DNA of 64,000 nucleotides from Peribacillus asahii. Lineage in GTDB: Bacteria; Bacillota; Bacilli; Bacillales; DSM-1321. The position numbers and the translations under genes were made by a program. The notes beneath the pieces were generated by a model. The model was not told where the DNA came from. It was given only the letters and a program-made list of their open reading frames with translations, and made no database searches. The stretch spans positions 3,928,501 through 3,992,500 of the forward strand of contig NZ_CP026095.1 in the NCBI RefSeq assembly GCF_004006295.1. Reading direction: 5' to 3'. This document shows positions 45,154 through 53,892 of the stretch, in pieces. Positions within the stretch are counted from its first letter, which is position 1. Each line of letters opens with the position of its first letter.

Positions 45154-46104
45154 GTGAAAAAGCAATTGACCACTATTATATTTTTATTAAGCGCCCTTTT
45201 CCTATCTGGTTGTGGTAACGCCGAAGAAAATAAAACAGAAACAGCAAACGACAATATAATCGACATTTATACAACCGTTTATCCGTTGCAATATTTAGCT
45301 GAAGAAATCGGGGGAAAGTATGTTCATGTTGAAACTGTTTATCCTCCAGGAACAGATGAGCATACATATGAGCCTTCTCAAAAAGATATTGTGAACATGA
45401 CAAACGCAGAACTCTTTTTTTATATCGGTCATAATTTAGAAGGCTTTGTAACAAAAGCTCAGCCCATTCTTTCTGACGAAGGTGTAAAAACTGTAGCAAT
45501 TGGTGAAAAAGTAAATCTAGACGATGAAGCACATACTGATAATGAACAGGAACATAGTCATAATGATGGCCATGATCACGGAGGAATTGACCCGCATCTT
45601 TGGCTAAATCCTTTATATACAGCCCAAATGGCAGAAGCAATTAAAACGGAATTAACGAAGCAAATGCCGGAGCAAGCAGATTATTTTGAAGCAGAATACA
45701 AACAATTAGACGAGCAGCTGAAGGAACTTGATACCCAATTAGCAGATACAATTAAAAATGGAAAAACAAATGAAATCATCGTTTCTCATGCAGCCTATGG
45801 ATATTGGGAAGAACGTTATGGATTAAAACAAATTAGTGTCACAGGCTTAACCACTTCTACTGAACCTTCACAGAAAGAATTAGAAAATATCGTGAGAACA
45901 GCACAGGAACATAACTTGAAATACGTTGTATTCGAACAAAATATTAGCTCTAAATTAACCGAAATTATTCAAAAGGAACTCGGAGCTGAGGCGTTACAGC
46001 TTCATAATTTGGCCATCTTAACGGATGCCGATCTTCAAGCAAATGCTGATTATATGAGCTTGATGAATAAAAATATAAAAACGTTACAAAAAGCTTTAAA
46101 TTAA
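45154..46104 (+). CDS. Zinc ABC transporter binding lipoprotein, ZnuA/AdcA-like
   Basis: A 316-residue cluster A-I metal-binding protein. The lipobox ends at C20 (LFLSGC). Metal ligands fit H in DEHTYEPS, H in IDPHLWLNP and later H and D residues; a histidine-rich acidic loop (about residues 126-146) lies between, as in zinc-specific members. The start is GTG. No permease or ATPase gene is adjacent, so it must serve a transporter encoded elsewhere. Zur-like boxes upstream support zinc. Confidence 0.87.
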   Translation: MKKQLTTIIFLLSALFLSGCGNAEENKTETANDNIIDIYTTVYPLQYLAEEIGGKYVHVETVYPPGTDEHTYEPSQKDIVNMTNAELFFYIGHNLEGFVTKAQPILSDEGVKTVAIGEKVNLDDEAHTDNEQEHSHNDGHDHGGIDPHLWLNPLYTAQMAEAIKTELTKQMPEQADYFEAEYKQLDEQLKELDTQLADTIKNGKTNEIIVSHAAYGYWEERYGLKQISVTGLTTSTEPSQKELENIVRTAQEHNLKYVVFEQNISSKLTEIIQKELGAEALQLHNLAILTDADLQANADYMSLMNKNIKTLQKALN

Positions 46105-46109
46105 AAATT

Positions 46110-46153
46110 AGAGGTCGTTTAAAAGAATCACACTTTTAAACGACCTCTTTTTC
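46110..46153 (+). terminator. Terminator after zinc-binding lipoprotein gene
   Basis: AGAGGTCGTTTAAAAG / CTTTTAAACGACCTCT followed by TTTTCTTG. Confidence 0.92.
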
Positions 46154-46268
46154 TTGTACATAGGCTTTGCTAAACAATAAAAAATTTATAACGTTGCATG
46201 AAAATGAGAGTTATTATCAATAATATATATAAGGAAAGGTAACCACCCCAATGGTTACCTTCCGAACA

Positions 46269-46424
46269 TTAAAGTTCTGGTGCAAATGTTTTACAATCTG
46301 TTTCTTCACTGTTAGAAGCTTGTTTCCCTTTATTACTAACAACATAAATAGCATCCGCTTGGCATTTATTGCCCGATCCCCAAAACTTACAGTTGTTTAC
46401 TTCACAAAGAACATCTTGAGCCAT
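46269..46424 (-). CDS. DUF1540 protein, copy A
   Basis: A 51-residue cysteine-rich protein: MAQDVLCEVNNCKFWGSGNK, then CQADAIYVV and a final ETDCKTF. The four cysteines (7, 12, 21 and 46) could hold a metal such as zinc. The function of DUF1540 is unknown; several members are spore-associated. ATG 46424 follows AGGAGGTG. It is divergent from copy B. Confidence 0.8.
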   Translation of the reverse strand: MAQDVLCEVNNCKFWGSGNKCQADAIYVVSNKGKQASNSEETDCKTFAPEL

Positions 46425-46570
46425 AGTATTACACCTCCTCTTTTTTATTTTGGACAAAAGAGAAAGGTTTGATACTTCTTTTTCGCTTACCAAATTTCTT
46501 CCCGTATGCAAGAAAGTTCGCTGAACAAACTAGAAAAGCAAGATTGATTTCTTCAAAAGGAGTGATCTAT

Positions 46571-46732
46571 ATGGCTCAAGATGTTAAATGTTCTGTTGAT
46601 AGTTGTTCATTTTGGAAACACGGCAACCGTTGTTCCGCTGATGCCATTAGCGTAATGAATTATACCGAAGAACGTGCACGCACTAGTCATGAAACGGGCT
46701 GCCGCACTTTCAAACCCAATCATGGGCTATAA
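46571..46732 (+). CDS. DUF1540 protein, copy B
   Basis: A 53-residue paralogue of copy A: MAQDVKCSVDSCSFWKHGNR, CSADAISVM and ETGCRTF, with cysteines at the same positions. The start ATG follows AAAAGGAGTG. The gene runs away from copy A across a 146-bp gap. Confidence 0.8.
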   Translation: MAQDVKCSVDSCSFWKHGNRCSADAISVMNYTEERARTSHETGCRTFKPNHGL

Positions 46733-46765
46733 ATAAAAGCCCCCGCTCCCTTACCTCATTTCTAT

Positions 46766-46805
46766 AAAAAACGCCTGCTTGTTCTTTCCCCAAGCAGGCG
46801 TTTTT
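46766..46805. terminator. Terminator after DUF1540 copy B
   Basis: AAAAACGCCTGCTT / AAGCAGGCGTTTTT. Confidence 0.92.
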
Positions 46806-46867
46806 CACGAGAATATGATAAGAGCAATACAGAAAGAATTCGGCTGCTCTCAACACTTACACGTCTA

Positions 46868-47923
46868 TTACTTTATATGTTTTTCTCGAATTACCTTCAT
46901 TTTATCCATTAATTCCGTCCCAATAATCGGCTCAAACCTTGGATAAATAACGGTCATTTCGTTCATCCATTGTTTTTTCTCAGCTGGTGAAAGTTTATAC
47001 ATGGAAATGGATGAACTTCTTTCGATTTCAAGCAATAACTGACGATTCATTTCATCTGATTTTGTCCAAAGCCATTCTGTGGTTTCTTGCATAGCTTGTT
47101 GGATTTGAACTTGAATATCTGGCGGTAGTTCATCCCAAAATTGTTGATTCATTAATACACCATATCCAAGAAAACCATGATTGCTTATCGTTAAATAATT
47201 TTGAAGCCTGTATAATTTTTTCGAATAAATATTAGAAATTGTATTCTCTTGACTATCCGTTTTATTTTGTTCTAGGTTTGCAAATGTCTCATTAAATCGT
47301 AACATCAAAGTTGACGCACCAAAATGCTCAAATTGTTCCTTCAACACCTTACTTGGCATAATCCGAAACGTTTTTCCTTCGAAATCTGCTGTCGTGTGAA
47401 TAGGTTTATTACTTGTTATTTGCTTAAAATGATTCGTCCACAACGCCATTCCTTTTATATGGTGCCGTTCCAAATCGTGAAGAAGCTCCTCTCCCACTTC
47501 TCCATATAGCGTTTCTTCAAGGGCATCCCTATTTGGAAAAATATATGGAAGGTCCAGCAATAACCACTTCGGTGAAAGATCTGTAAGCGTTGAGGTAGAC
47601 GGAGCAATCATTTGAACTTTATTCTCGAGTAGTGCCTTAATTTCTTCCTGATCGCCATATAAAGACTGATTCGGAAAAACTTCTACTTTGACACGATGGT
47701 TTGTATATTCATCGACGAGCTTAGCGAAATGAACAGCCGCTAAACCTTTCGGCGTGTTTTCTGCTACAACATGACTAAATTTAATGATGATCTGGTCTTT
47801 CATGCCAACTTGCTCATAATCCTTCTTAACATCCTCTTTTGAAAACAAGGACTGAAAAGCAATAAAAATTGCGAGGATTAAACCTAACGATATTAATGCA
47901 AAATAACCCCAAAACGCTCGCAA
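46868..47923 (-). CDS. dctB: DctB-like TRAP-type binding protein, membrane anchored
   Basis: A 351-residue DctP-family protein. The N-terminal helix (FWGYFALISLGLILAIFIAF) has no lipobox cysteine, so the protein is probably anchored to the membrane. The family stretch is IKFSHVVAENTPKGLAAVHF and FEGKTFRIMPSKVLKEQFEH. In B. subtilis, DctB binds C4-dicarboxylates and acts with the DctS kinase as co-sensor; here it is divergent from dctS. The start is TTG behind AAGGAGAT. No permease is adjacent, which supports a sensory role. Confidence 0.85.
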   Translation of the reverse strand: MRAFWGYFALISLGLILAIFIAFQSLFSKEDVKKDYEQVGMKDQIIIKFSHVVAENTPKGLAAVHFAKLVDEYTNHRVKVEVFPNQSLYGDQEEIKALLENKVQMIAPSTSTLTDLSPKWLLLDLPYIFPNRDALEETLYGEVGEELLHDLERHHIKGMALWTNHFKQITSNKPIHTTADFEGKTFRIMPSKVLKEQFEHFGASTLMLRFNETFANLEQNKTDSQENTISNIYSKKLYRLQNYLTISNHGFLGYGVLMNQQFWDELPPDIQVQIQQAMQETTEWLWTKSDEMNRQLLLEIERSSSISMYKLSPAEKKQWMNEMTVIYPRFEPIIGTELMDKMKVIREKHIK

Positions 47924-48057
47924 TATGCCATCTCCTTATATGCATCTATTTATCCTTGTTATAACACATCTCATCAAAAAAGCGCAAAAGCAAAAAGAGA
48001 GAAATTCTCGTTTGATTTTGATACTATAAGCATAGAAGTCATGGAGGAATCACATAA

Positions 48058-49668
48058 ATGGACAAGTCCTTTCATATGCCCATACAAGTAAAAATTACAT
48101 TGCTATCGTTTGGAATTGTTGCATTTTCCATTTTAATTGGAGGCATTGTTATATTAGGTAATCTTTGGTCTTCTGAGGAAGATGAATTAGGTAAGCGCTC
48201 GATGCTTACAGCGCACACGATTGCTGAACTATCAAGCGTTCGAGAGCTTGTGTTGCAACCAGAAGGGTGGAAAGAATTAAACCCGCTCATTGAAAACTTA
48301 CGCATTATTCATGATGCCGATTATATTATTGTCTTAAATGTCAATCACGTTCGTTACTCTCATCCTGTATATAGCCAGCTTGGCACTTTGTCCAAAAGCT
48401 CAGATGAGAACGCTGCCTTTGCCGAGCATGAATATTTATCTAAAGCAAAAGGAGAAATGGGCACAGCTATTCGCGCTTTTGTTCCTATTTTAGATGAGGA
48501 AAATAAACAAATTGGCGTCGTACTCGTAGGAAATATTTTACCTACCTTACCAGAAATCATGGGCTATTTCAAAGATGATATCATACTCATCCTGCTTCTT
48601 ACATTAATCTTTGGTGTATGTGGCTCCTGGCTAATGGCTAAGCATATTAAACAAGAAACATTTGAACTTGAACCACATGAAATATCACATATGCTCATTG
48701 AACGAACAGCTGCCTTTAACGCGATGCACGAGGGGGTTATCGCAATTGATAATCATGAAATCATTACGATTTTTAATGAACGGGCGAAACAAATGCTTCA
48801 TATTACAGGGGATGTCATCGGTAAAAACATTCAAGATGTTATCCATGATACTCGCTTACCCGAGGTATTAACATTAAATGAACCAGTTTATAATCAAGAA
48901 ATCTCCGTTCAGAAAAAAAATATCGTCAGCAACCGGGTTCGAATTACGCTTGGTGATAAAACAATTGGCGCAGTTGCCATTTTCCAAGACCGAACAGAGG
49001 TAACAAAGCTAGCGGAAGAATTAACGAGTGTTAAAGCTTTTGTAGAGGCACTAAGAGCGCAAAATCATGAGCATATGAACAAATTACATACGATTGCTGG
49101 TTTAATTCAACTTGGGAATTTAGATGAAGCCTTAAACTATGTGTTCCAAATTACTGAAGAGCGAAGTGAATTAACACGGTTCTTAACTAAGCGTATTCAT
49201 GATGATAATTTAGTCGGCCTCCTCTTAAGTAAAGTCTCAATTGGAAAAGAGTTAGGTATCGAATTACTATTCGACCCAAATCTAAAGCTTGAGCGTTTTC
49301 CTCATGATATGGATCATCATGATTTCGTATTAATGCTTGGAAACTTAATTGAAAATTCGTACGCAGCGTTAAAGAATTCAAATGAAGAGAAAAAACAAGT
49401 CTACTTGTCCATCCAACAAGATGAGGAATATTGTCATATTGTGTTAGAAGATAATGGCTGTGGCATACCGAGCTCCATTCAGCCAAGTATTTATGATTAT
49501 GGCTTTACAACAAAGGGGGCAGAAGGTTCAGGCATTGGACTCTATTTAATCGCACAAATTGTGAAAAAGTCCCATGGAGATATTAGCTTTACATCGACTC
49601 CTAATGAAGGAACGAGCTTTTTCCTTTCATTTCCGATGAATTACACCAAGGAGGATTCGTATGAATAA
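48058..49668 (+). CDS. dctS: C4-dicarboxylate sensor kinase DctS (CitA/DcuS family)
   Basis: A 536-residue histidine kinase. Two helices (about 12-34 and 175-196) enclose an extracytoplasmic PAS-like (PDC) domain. A cytoplasmic PAS domain (FNAMHEGVIAIDNHEIITIF, about 220-240) and the SpoOB-type dimerisation segment with QNHEHMNKLHT (phospho-acceptor histidine near 337) follow. The ATP-binding region has N box ENSYAALKN and the G motifs DNGCGIP and GSGIGLYL. It overlaps dctR by 8 nt. Confidence 0.9.
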   Translation: MDKSFHMPIQVKITLLSFGIVAFSILIGGIVILGNLWSSEEDELGKRSMLTAHTIAELSSVRELVLQPEGWKELNPLIENLRIIHDADYIIVLNVNHVRYSHPVYSQLGTLSKSSDENAAFAEHEYLSKAKGEMGTAIRAFVPILDEENKQIGVVLVGNILPTLPEIMGYFKDDIILILLLTLIFGVCGSWLMAKHIKQETFELEPHEISHMLIERTAAFNAMHEGVIAIDNHEIITIFNERAKQMLHITGDVIGKNIQDVIHDTRLPEVLTLNEPVYNQEISVQKKNIVSNRVRITLGDKTIGAVAIFQDRTEVTKLAEELTSVKAFVEALRAQNHEHMNKLHTIAGLIQLGNLDEALNYVFQITEERSELTRFLTKRIHDDNLVGLLLSKVSIGKELGIELLFDPNLKLERFPHDMDHHDFVLMLGNLIENSYAALKNSNEEKKQVYLSIQQDEEYCHIVLEDNGCGIPSSIQPSIYDYGFTTKGAEGSGIGLYLIAQIVKKSHGDISFTSTPNEGTSFFLSFPMNYTKEDSYE

Positions 49669-50377
49669 AGAGACGATTCACGTACTATTAATTGAAGATG
49701 ATCCAATGGTTCAGCAAGTCAATAAACAATTTATTGAACGCGTAAACCACTTTCAAGTCATCGATATAGCCTCAAACGGTCTGGAGGGGCTGGAGAAAAT
49801 TAGACACCTTCAACCCGATTTAGTCATTCTAGATATCTTCATGCCTTCCTTAAATGGCATCGATACACTGTATGAAATTCGAAAAGAACAAATCGACATC
49901 GATGTCATTATTATATCCGCAGCGAATGATCAAAAAACCGTTCGGAAAATGATGCAAAATGGTGCATTTGACTATTTAATTAAACCTTTTACATTTGAGC
50001 GGTTACAGCACACGCTCCGACAATATTATTCGTTTCGTACTGAAGTTCAACCAGATCATAGTATCTCACAATCTCAATTAGATCGAGTTATTTTTTCAAA
50101 TGAAGTCTCTACAACACCTAAGACTCCGATAAAGCTATTTAACAAAGACGAGCTTCCAAAAGGCTTGAATGTCGCGACATTGCAACAAGTGATGAATTTT
50201 ATGAGTGAACAGCATACTCCTCAATCAGCTGAAGAAGTTGCCGATGGTGTTGGGATTGCTCGAGTAACAGCTCGACGTTACTTAGATTACTTAAATGAAC
50301 AAGGACTACTACACCTCGACGCCCAATACGGTAATATTGGTCGCCCAATCAATAAATATAGTACGATTGAATTCTAA
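49661..50377 (+). CDS. dctR: Response regulator DctR (CitB family)
   Basis: A 238-residue response regulator. The receiver holds acidic residues at 12-14, the phospho-acceptor D58 (LVILDIF) and the lysine in YLIKPF. The C-terminal helix-turn-helix (SAEEVADGVGIARVTARRYL) is of the CitB/DcuR type. It is translationally coupled to dctS. In B. subtilis DctR activates the dicarboxylate permease; here the plausible targets are the TRAP or symporter genes about 20 kb away. Confidence 0.9.
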   Translation: MNKETIHVLLIEDDPMVQQVNKQFIERVNHFQVIDIASNGLEGLEKIRHLQPDLVILDIFMPSLNGIDTLYEIRKEQIDIDVIIISAANDQKTVRKMMQNGAFDYLIKPFTFERLQHTLRQYYSFRTEVQPDHSISQSQLDRVIFSNEVSTTPKTPIKLFNKDELPKGLNVATLQQVMNFMSEQHTPQSAEEVADGVGIARVTARRYLDYLNEQGLLHLDAQYGNIGRPINKYSTIEF

Positions 50378-50412
50378 TCACGGCTGATGAATGCTTCTAT
50401 TCGTCAGCTTTT

Positions 50413-50562
50413 TCATGCTTTTGAAATAGAATTGTGTAAGGAGGCACATTTCCTTTTTAAAAAGACGATTTCATACTCATTCATAGCGGTAATTTCTTTG
50501 ACAACTGAATCTGGCATTCCCCGTTTTAACAAAATTTCTGCAATAAGATACGCTTTTTTCAT
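50413..50562 (-). CDS. Unknown 49-residue protein
   Basis: MKKAYLIAEILLKRGMPDSV, then VKEITAMNEYEIVFLKRKC and a short tail. The start ATG has a strong ribosome binding site (AAGGAGAGAG) at ideal spacing. The mix of a hydrophobic helix and an ITAMNEYEI segment looks like the end of a small helical DNA-binding or Rpn-type protein, but I do not recognise it. It converges on dctR. Confidence 0.55.
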   Translation of the reverse strand: MKKAYLIAEILLKRGMPDSVVKEITAMNEYEIVFLKRKCASLHNSISKA

Positions 50563-50733
50563 GTTTCTCTCTCCTTGTCTTGTACTTAGGATGCTTCACT
50601 TCCCCCATTATACAAAATAATCCAAAAAAGGGGAAATCGACAAATACCTATTTTTCACTATATCCTACTTAAAAACCTCTTTATATCAACGCTTCAGCCC
50701 TCTAATATGTATATTTTTTGAATTTTTTTCATA

Positions 50734-50757
50734 AAAAAACGCCACATGGGCGTTTTT
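50734..50757. terminator. Hairpin terminator
   Basis: AAAAAACGCC ACAT GGGCGTTTTT, between the 49-residue gene and the solo element. The left arm contains six As and the right five Ts. Confidence 0.8.
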
Positions 50758-50805
50758 GGCTGTTTGCTCTTAATTTGGGCTTCCTAAACTTTATTTAAAG
50801 ATTTC

Positions 50806-51239
50806 CGCGAAAAGAAAGCCCATTACGGTATGCTTGCATACCCTTTAGGGATGGGAGGAATGTTCGCCCAAATGCGGTGTGCAGATAAACTATCGAAAAT
50901 ACGTTCTGTACACCATGCATTTGAAATGGTACCATTTGGTATATAGGATGTTCTTTGAAAACTGAACATAGGTGGTTGTGACAGGAAAAACGTCTGTCAC
51001 GTAAAATGTTCAACGTTCTGCCGACCAACACTCTTCATAGAAAGAGTGCGGTATTGTAACCCTAGACAAGTATCGCCGGTTGAACGGCGTAGTTGGCACC
51101 GACCTTGCCCTCTTGAAAGACTGTTTTTCTTTCAAGTGTTGCTCACCCAAGTCTCGCCTCTTCCTCTTCTTATGGAAGATGGTAAGTGGGATATTTGTGA
51201 GAAAGAACCCCAGCGGCTTTAGCCATGGGAGTGGTCAGG
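50806..51239 (+). mobile_element. Solo IS605-type element without TnpB (PATE-like), omega-RNA-like
   Basis: The left end AGAAAGCCCATTACGGTATG and the hairpin GGTATG-CTTG-CATACC (50827-50842) then CTTTAGGGATG match the left end of the TnpB element at 1.1 kb. The right end has CCCCAGCGGCTTTAGCCATG and GGAGTGGTCAGG, typical of IS605-type right ends. No coding frame is credible in between. The element sits between dctR and menC and supplies the last codons and the stop of menC. Confidence 0.7.
50940..51239 (+). ncRNA. Putative orphan omega-RNA in the solo element
   Basis: A series of near-perfect stems is visible: GTGACAG/CTGTCAC (50978-51000), CACTCTT/AAGAGTG (about 51029-51048), CGCCG/CGGCG (about 51074-51089), CTTGAAAG/CTTTCAAG (about 51112-51138) and GGCT/AGCC (51215-51224). 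This is the shape and place of a TnpB omega-RNA, which ends at the right end. Its guide would be read from menC in antisense. Transcription is not shown. Confidence 0.5.
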
Positions 51240-52340
51240 ATATAGTCGCTTATAAGTAGTAATTGATTCGACATATGCTTGGCGAACCGTAAAGCCAATT
51301 CCTGCCGATTTCGGTACTGTAATTTTTCCATTGATAACCTGTACTTCAGGTTCAATAATATCTTCCTCCCAATATTTTGATGAAGAGGACAAATCCCCCG
51401 GAATCGTAAAACCACTCAGCGAAGCTAAAGCAATATTGTGTGCTCGAGATATGCCAAATTCAATCATTCCTCCACACCAAACGGGAATACTTGCTTCTAC
51501 ACATAAATGATGAATGTTAACCGCTTCTGTCCACCCACCGACACGTGCCATCTTAATATTTAAAATCTTTCCGCTCCCTAGCTGCAGAGCACTTTTTGCA
51601 TCATGAAATGAACAAATGCTTTCATCCAAACAAATTGGCGTTTTCAACTGCTTTTGCAAAAATGAATGTTCTACAATATCATCATGTCCCAACGGCTGTT
51701 CAATCATTTGCAGCGTAAATTGATCCAATCTCTGTAAATGCCGGACATCATCAAGTGAGTAAGCGGAATTAGCGTCTCCCATTAATGGAAGAGTAGGATA
51801 GGAAGCACGAATGGCAGATAAAAGCGAAATATCATTGCGGGGAGAAATTTTTACTTTATAACGCTGATATCCATCCTGTTTAAACTCTTCAATTTGCCGC
51901 AGCGCTTCGTCTACACTACTTGTTGCAATGACTACTCCCGCTTCTACCTCTGTTCTCTCTCCTCCAAACAATTTGCCAATATAAACATCCTGTTGCTTCG
52001 CATATAAATCCCATACGGCTTGTTCAAGCGCCGATTTTGCCATTCTATTTCTTCTAATGCCACTCCAAACGTACGGCAGCTCTGATGGATGTTTCCACTG
52101 TTGTTGAAACGTAAGAGGAACCAAGAAATCTTCTAATAGATGAAAAACCGTTTGAATGGTTTCTTCGGTATACCAAGGACTTGAAAACGGTACAGCCTCG
52201 CCATACCCAACTAGTCCATCCGCATCGCGCACTTCAACAACAATCACCTCTCGTTTGGTGACCGTCTCTAAATGAGTTTGAAAAGGACTTTTCAGAGGTG
52301 CTTCAATGATTCTCAATGTAATCGAAACTGGCTTCTTCAT
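51219..52340 (-). CDS. menC: o-Succinylbenzoate synthase MenC
   Basis: A 373-residue enolase-superfamily enzyme that dehydrates SHCHC to o-succinylbenzoate. The KXK motif is YKVKIS, metal ligands are in LMGDANSAY, EQPLGHDD and LDESIC, and the second lysine is in LNIKMARVGG. The start overlaps the menE stop (ATGA). The final residues (about DHSHG) and the TAA are encoded by the right end of the solo IS605-type element, so the native C-terminus has probably been replaced. Confidence 0.92.
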   Translation of the reverse strand: MKKPVSITLRIIEAPLKSPFQTHLETVTKREVIVVEVRDADGLVGYGEAVPFSSPWYTEETIQTVFHLLEDFLVPLTFQQQWKHPSELPYVWSGIRRNRMAKSALEQAVWDLYAKQQDVYIGKLFGGERTEVEAGVVIATSSVDEALRQIEEFKQDGYQRYKVKISPRNDISLLSAIRASYPTLPLMGDANSAYSLDDVRHLQRLDQFTLQMIEQPLGHDDIVEHSFLQKQLKTPICLDESICSFHDAKSALQLGSGKILNIKMARVGGWTEAVNIHHLCVEASIPVWCGGMIEFGISRAHNIALASLSGFTIPGDLSSSSKYWEEDIIEPEVQVINGKITVPKSAGIGFTVRQAYVESITTYKRLYPDHSHG

Positions 52341-53806
52341 CCTCTCCCATCCTCTTTCTTTAATTTGCGGCGCAGCAGCTTATTTGCTCCATTTCGAGGT
52401 AAGTGATCACAAAAGACGATTTCACGCGGCATTTTATAAGCAGCCAGGTGTTCGCGACAATGCGCAAGCAACTGTTGCTCTGTTACTTCTTCTGTAAGCA
52501 CAACAAATGCAAGGGGTACTTGTCCCCACTTCTCATTGGTCACACCGGTAACACCCGCTTCAAAAACAGCAGGATGTGCACTTAATACGGATTCAATCTC
52601 AGCTGGATATACATTTTCTCCCCCCGAAATGATTAAGTCAGAACGGCGATCAAGCACATATAGGAAGCCCTCATCATCTAAATAGCCAATATCCCCTGTA
52701 TACAGCCATCCTGCTTTAATGGCTTGCTCTGTTGCATCTACTCTATTGAAATAGCCTTTCGTCACATTTGGACCAAAGACGACAATCTCCCCTGCTTCAT
52801 TCGGTTTTGCTTGCTTGCCATCGACTTCAATACGTATTTGCGACGGAAATACAGCCTTCCCTGCTGAGCCGATTTTCTCCATGCTATACTCTGGAGTAAG
52901 TGTGACAATTTGCGAAGCCGTCTCCGTCATCCCGTATGTTTGAAACACAGGGATATCTTTTTCTTTACAGTGCTCTAGTAAAGGTAAAGGAGCAGGACCG
53001 CCCCCAAGCAGCATGCAACGGAATGAAGATGGATAATTTCTGTCACCTAAATTAAGGAGCATACGATTTAACATAGCTGTTACGACCGAAATAATCGTTA
53101 CACCGTTTTTGCAAATATGCCGATTCGCTTCTTCTTCATCAAACTTCTCCACTAACACAACTTTCATCCCATAGATTACACTGCGCATTAAAATGGACAA
53201 ACCGCTAATATGAAAAATCGGCACTGCACAATACCAGCTGTCTTGCTCATGTAAGCCAAGATTTAATGCTGAACCAACAGCACTCCACCAATGATTGCCG
53301 AATGTTTGCATCACGCCTTTCGGTTTTCCCGTTGTGCCTGATGTATACATAATTGTCGCTGTATCTTCTAAATAAAAATCTGTCATAGTCTGAGGAGAAA
53401 CGGCCTCTATCAATTCTTCTTTTACACACACAGTGACTGTAGAAGCTTCCTGTTCAATCTCCTTTAAAGTGTCTGCAAAATGTCTCTCTGAAAAAAGAAT
53501 ACTAGCTTGGCTATCTTGTATTTGCCAAGCAAGCTCATTTGCTGTTAATTTATGATTCAGCATGACAATTCGTACACCTATATAAAAAAGAGCGTGAATC
53601 ATCACAACACTATCCAAGTGATTACGCACCAGTATCGCACAAGTGTTACCTTGTTGTGCACCTTTAGCAGCAAGCTTTCCTGCCATTTCTTCTACCATAT
53701 GATTTAACTCTTTAAAGCTATACGTAATACCTTCAAATTCAATAGCAGGTCTAGTAGGCGTAATATCTGCTCTTTTTTTCAACCAATTCGGTAGTTGCTC
53801 TTCCAT
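52337..53806 (-). CDS. menE: o-Succinylbenzoate-CoA ligase MenE
   Basis: A 489-residue acyl-CoA synthetase that joins o-succinylbenzoate to CoA. The AMP-binding P-loop is TIMYTSGTTGKPKGVMQTFG (about 151-170), with YGMTET, YTGDIGYLDDEG and the catalytic lysine near the C-terminus (RNGANKLLRR). It lies between menB and menC in the operon. Confidence 0.95.
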   Translation of the reverse strand: MEEQLPNWLKKRADITPTRPAIEFEGITYSFKELNHMVEEMAGKLAAKGAQQGNTCAILVRNHLDSVVMIHALFYIGVRIVMLNHKLTANELAWQIQDSQASILFSERHFADTLKEIEQEASTVTVCVKEELIEAVSPQTMTDFYLEDTATIMYTSGTTGKPKGVMQTFGNHWWSAVGSALNLGLHEQDSWYCAVPIFHISGLSILMRSVIYGMKVVLVEKFDEEEANRHICKNGVTIISVVTAMLNRMLLNLGDRNYPSSFRCMLLGGGPAPLPLLEHCKEKDIPVFQTYGMTETASQIVTLTPEYSMEKIGSAGKAVFPSQIRIEVDGKQAKPNEAGEIVVFGPNVTKGYFNRVDATEQAIKAGWLYTGDIGYLDDEGFLYVLDRRSDLIISGGENVYPAEIESVLSAHPAVFEAGVTGVTNEKWGQVPLAFVVLTEEVTEQQLLAHCREHLAAYKMPREIVFCDHLPRNGANKLLRRKLKKEDGRG

Positions 53807-53892
53807 GTCATATCCCCTTTCGAATAACCTATTATAAAGAAAACAGCCTGACGCAAGCCGCCAAGCTGTTTTCTCTCAAGCATTCCTTCGAA

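Noticed and set aside
45176..45640. 154-residue minus-strand open frame
   Set aside because: It lies antisense to the zinc-binding lipoprotein gene; its histidine-rich look is a mirror of that gene's codons.
50950..50970. TTCTTTGAAAACTGAACA resembles the leader of Bacillus rRNA spacers
   Set aside because: The match is short and lies inside the solo element far from the rRNA operon, so chance similarity is more likely.
50795..51031. 78-residue minus-strand open frame
   Set aside because: It covers the left end and hairpins of the solo IS605-type element; the sequence is explained by structured DNA.
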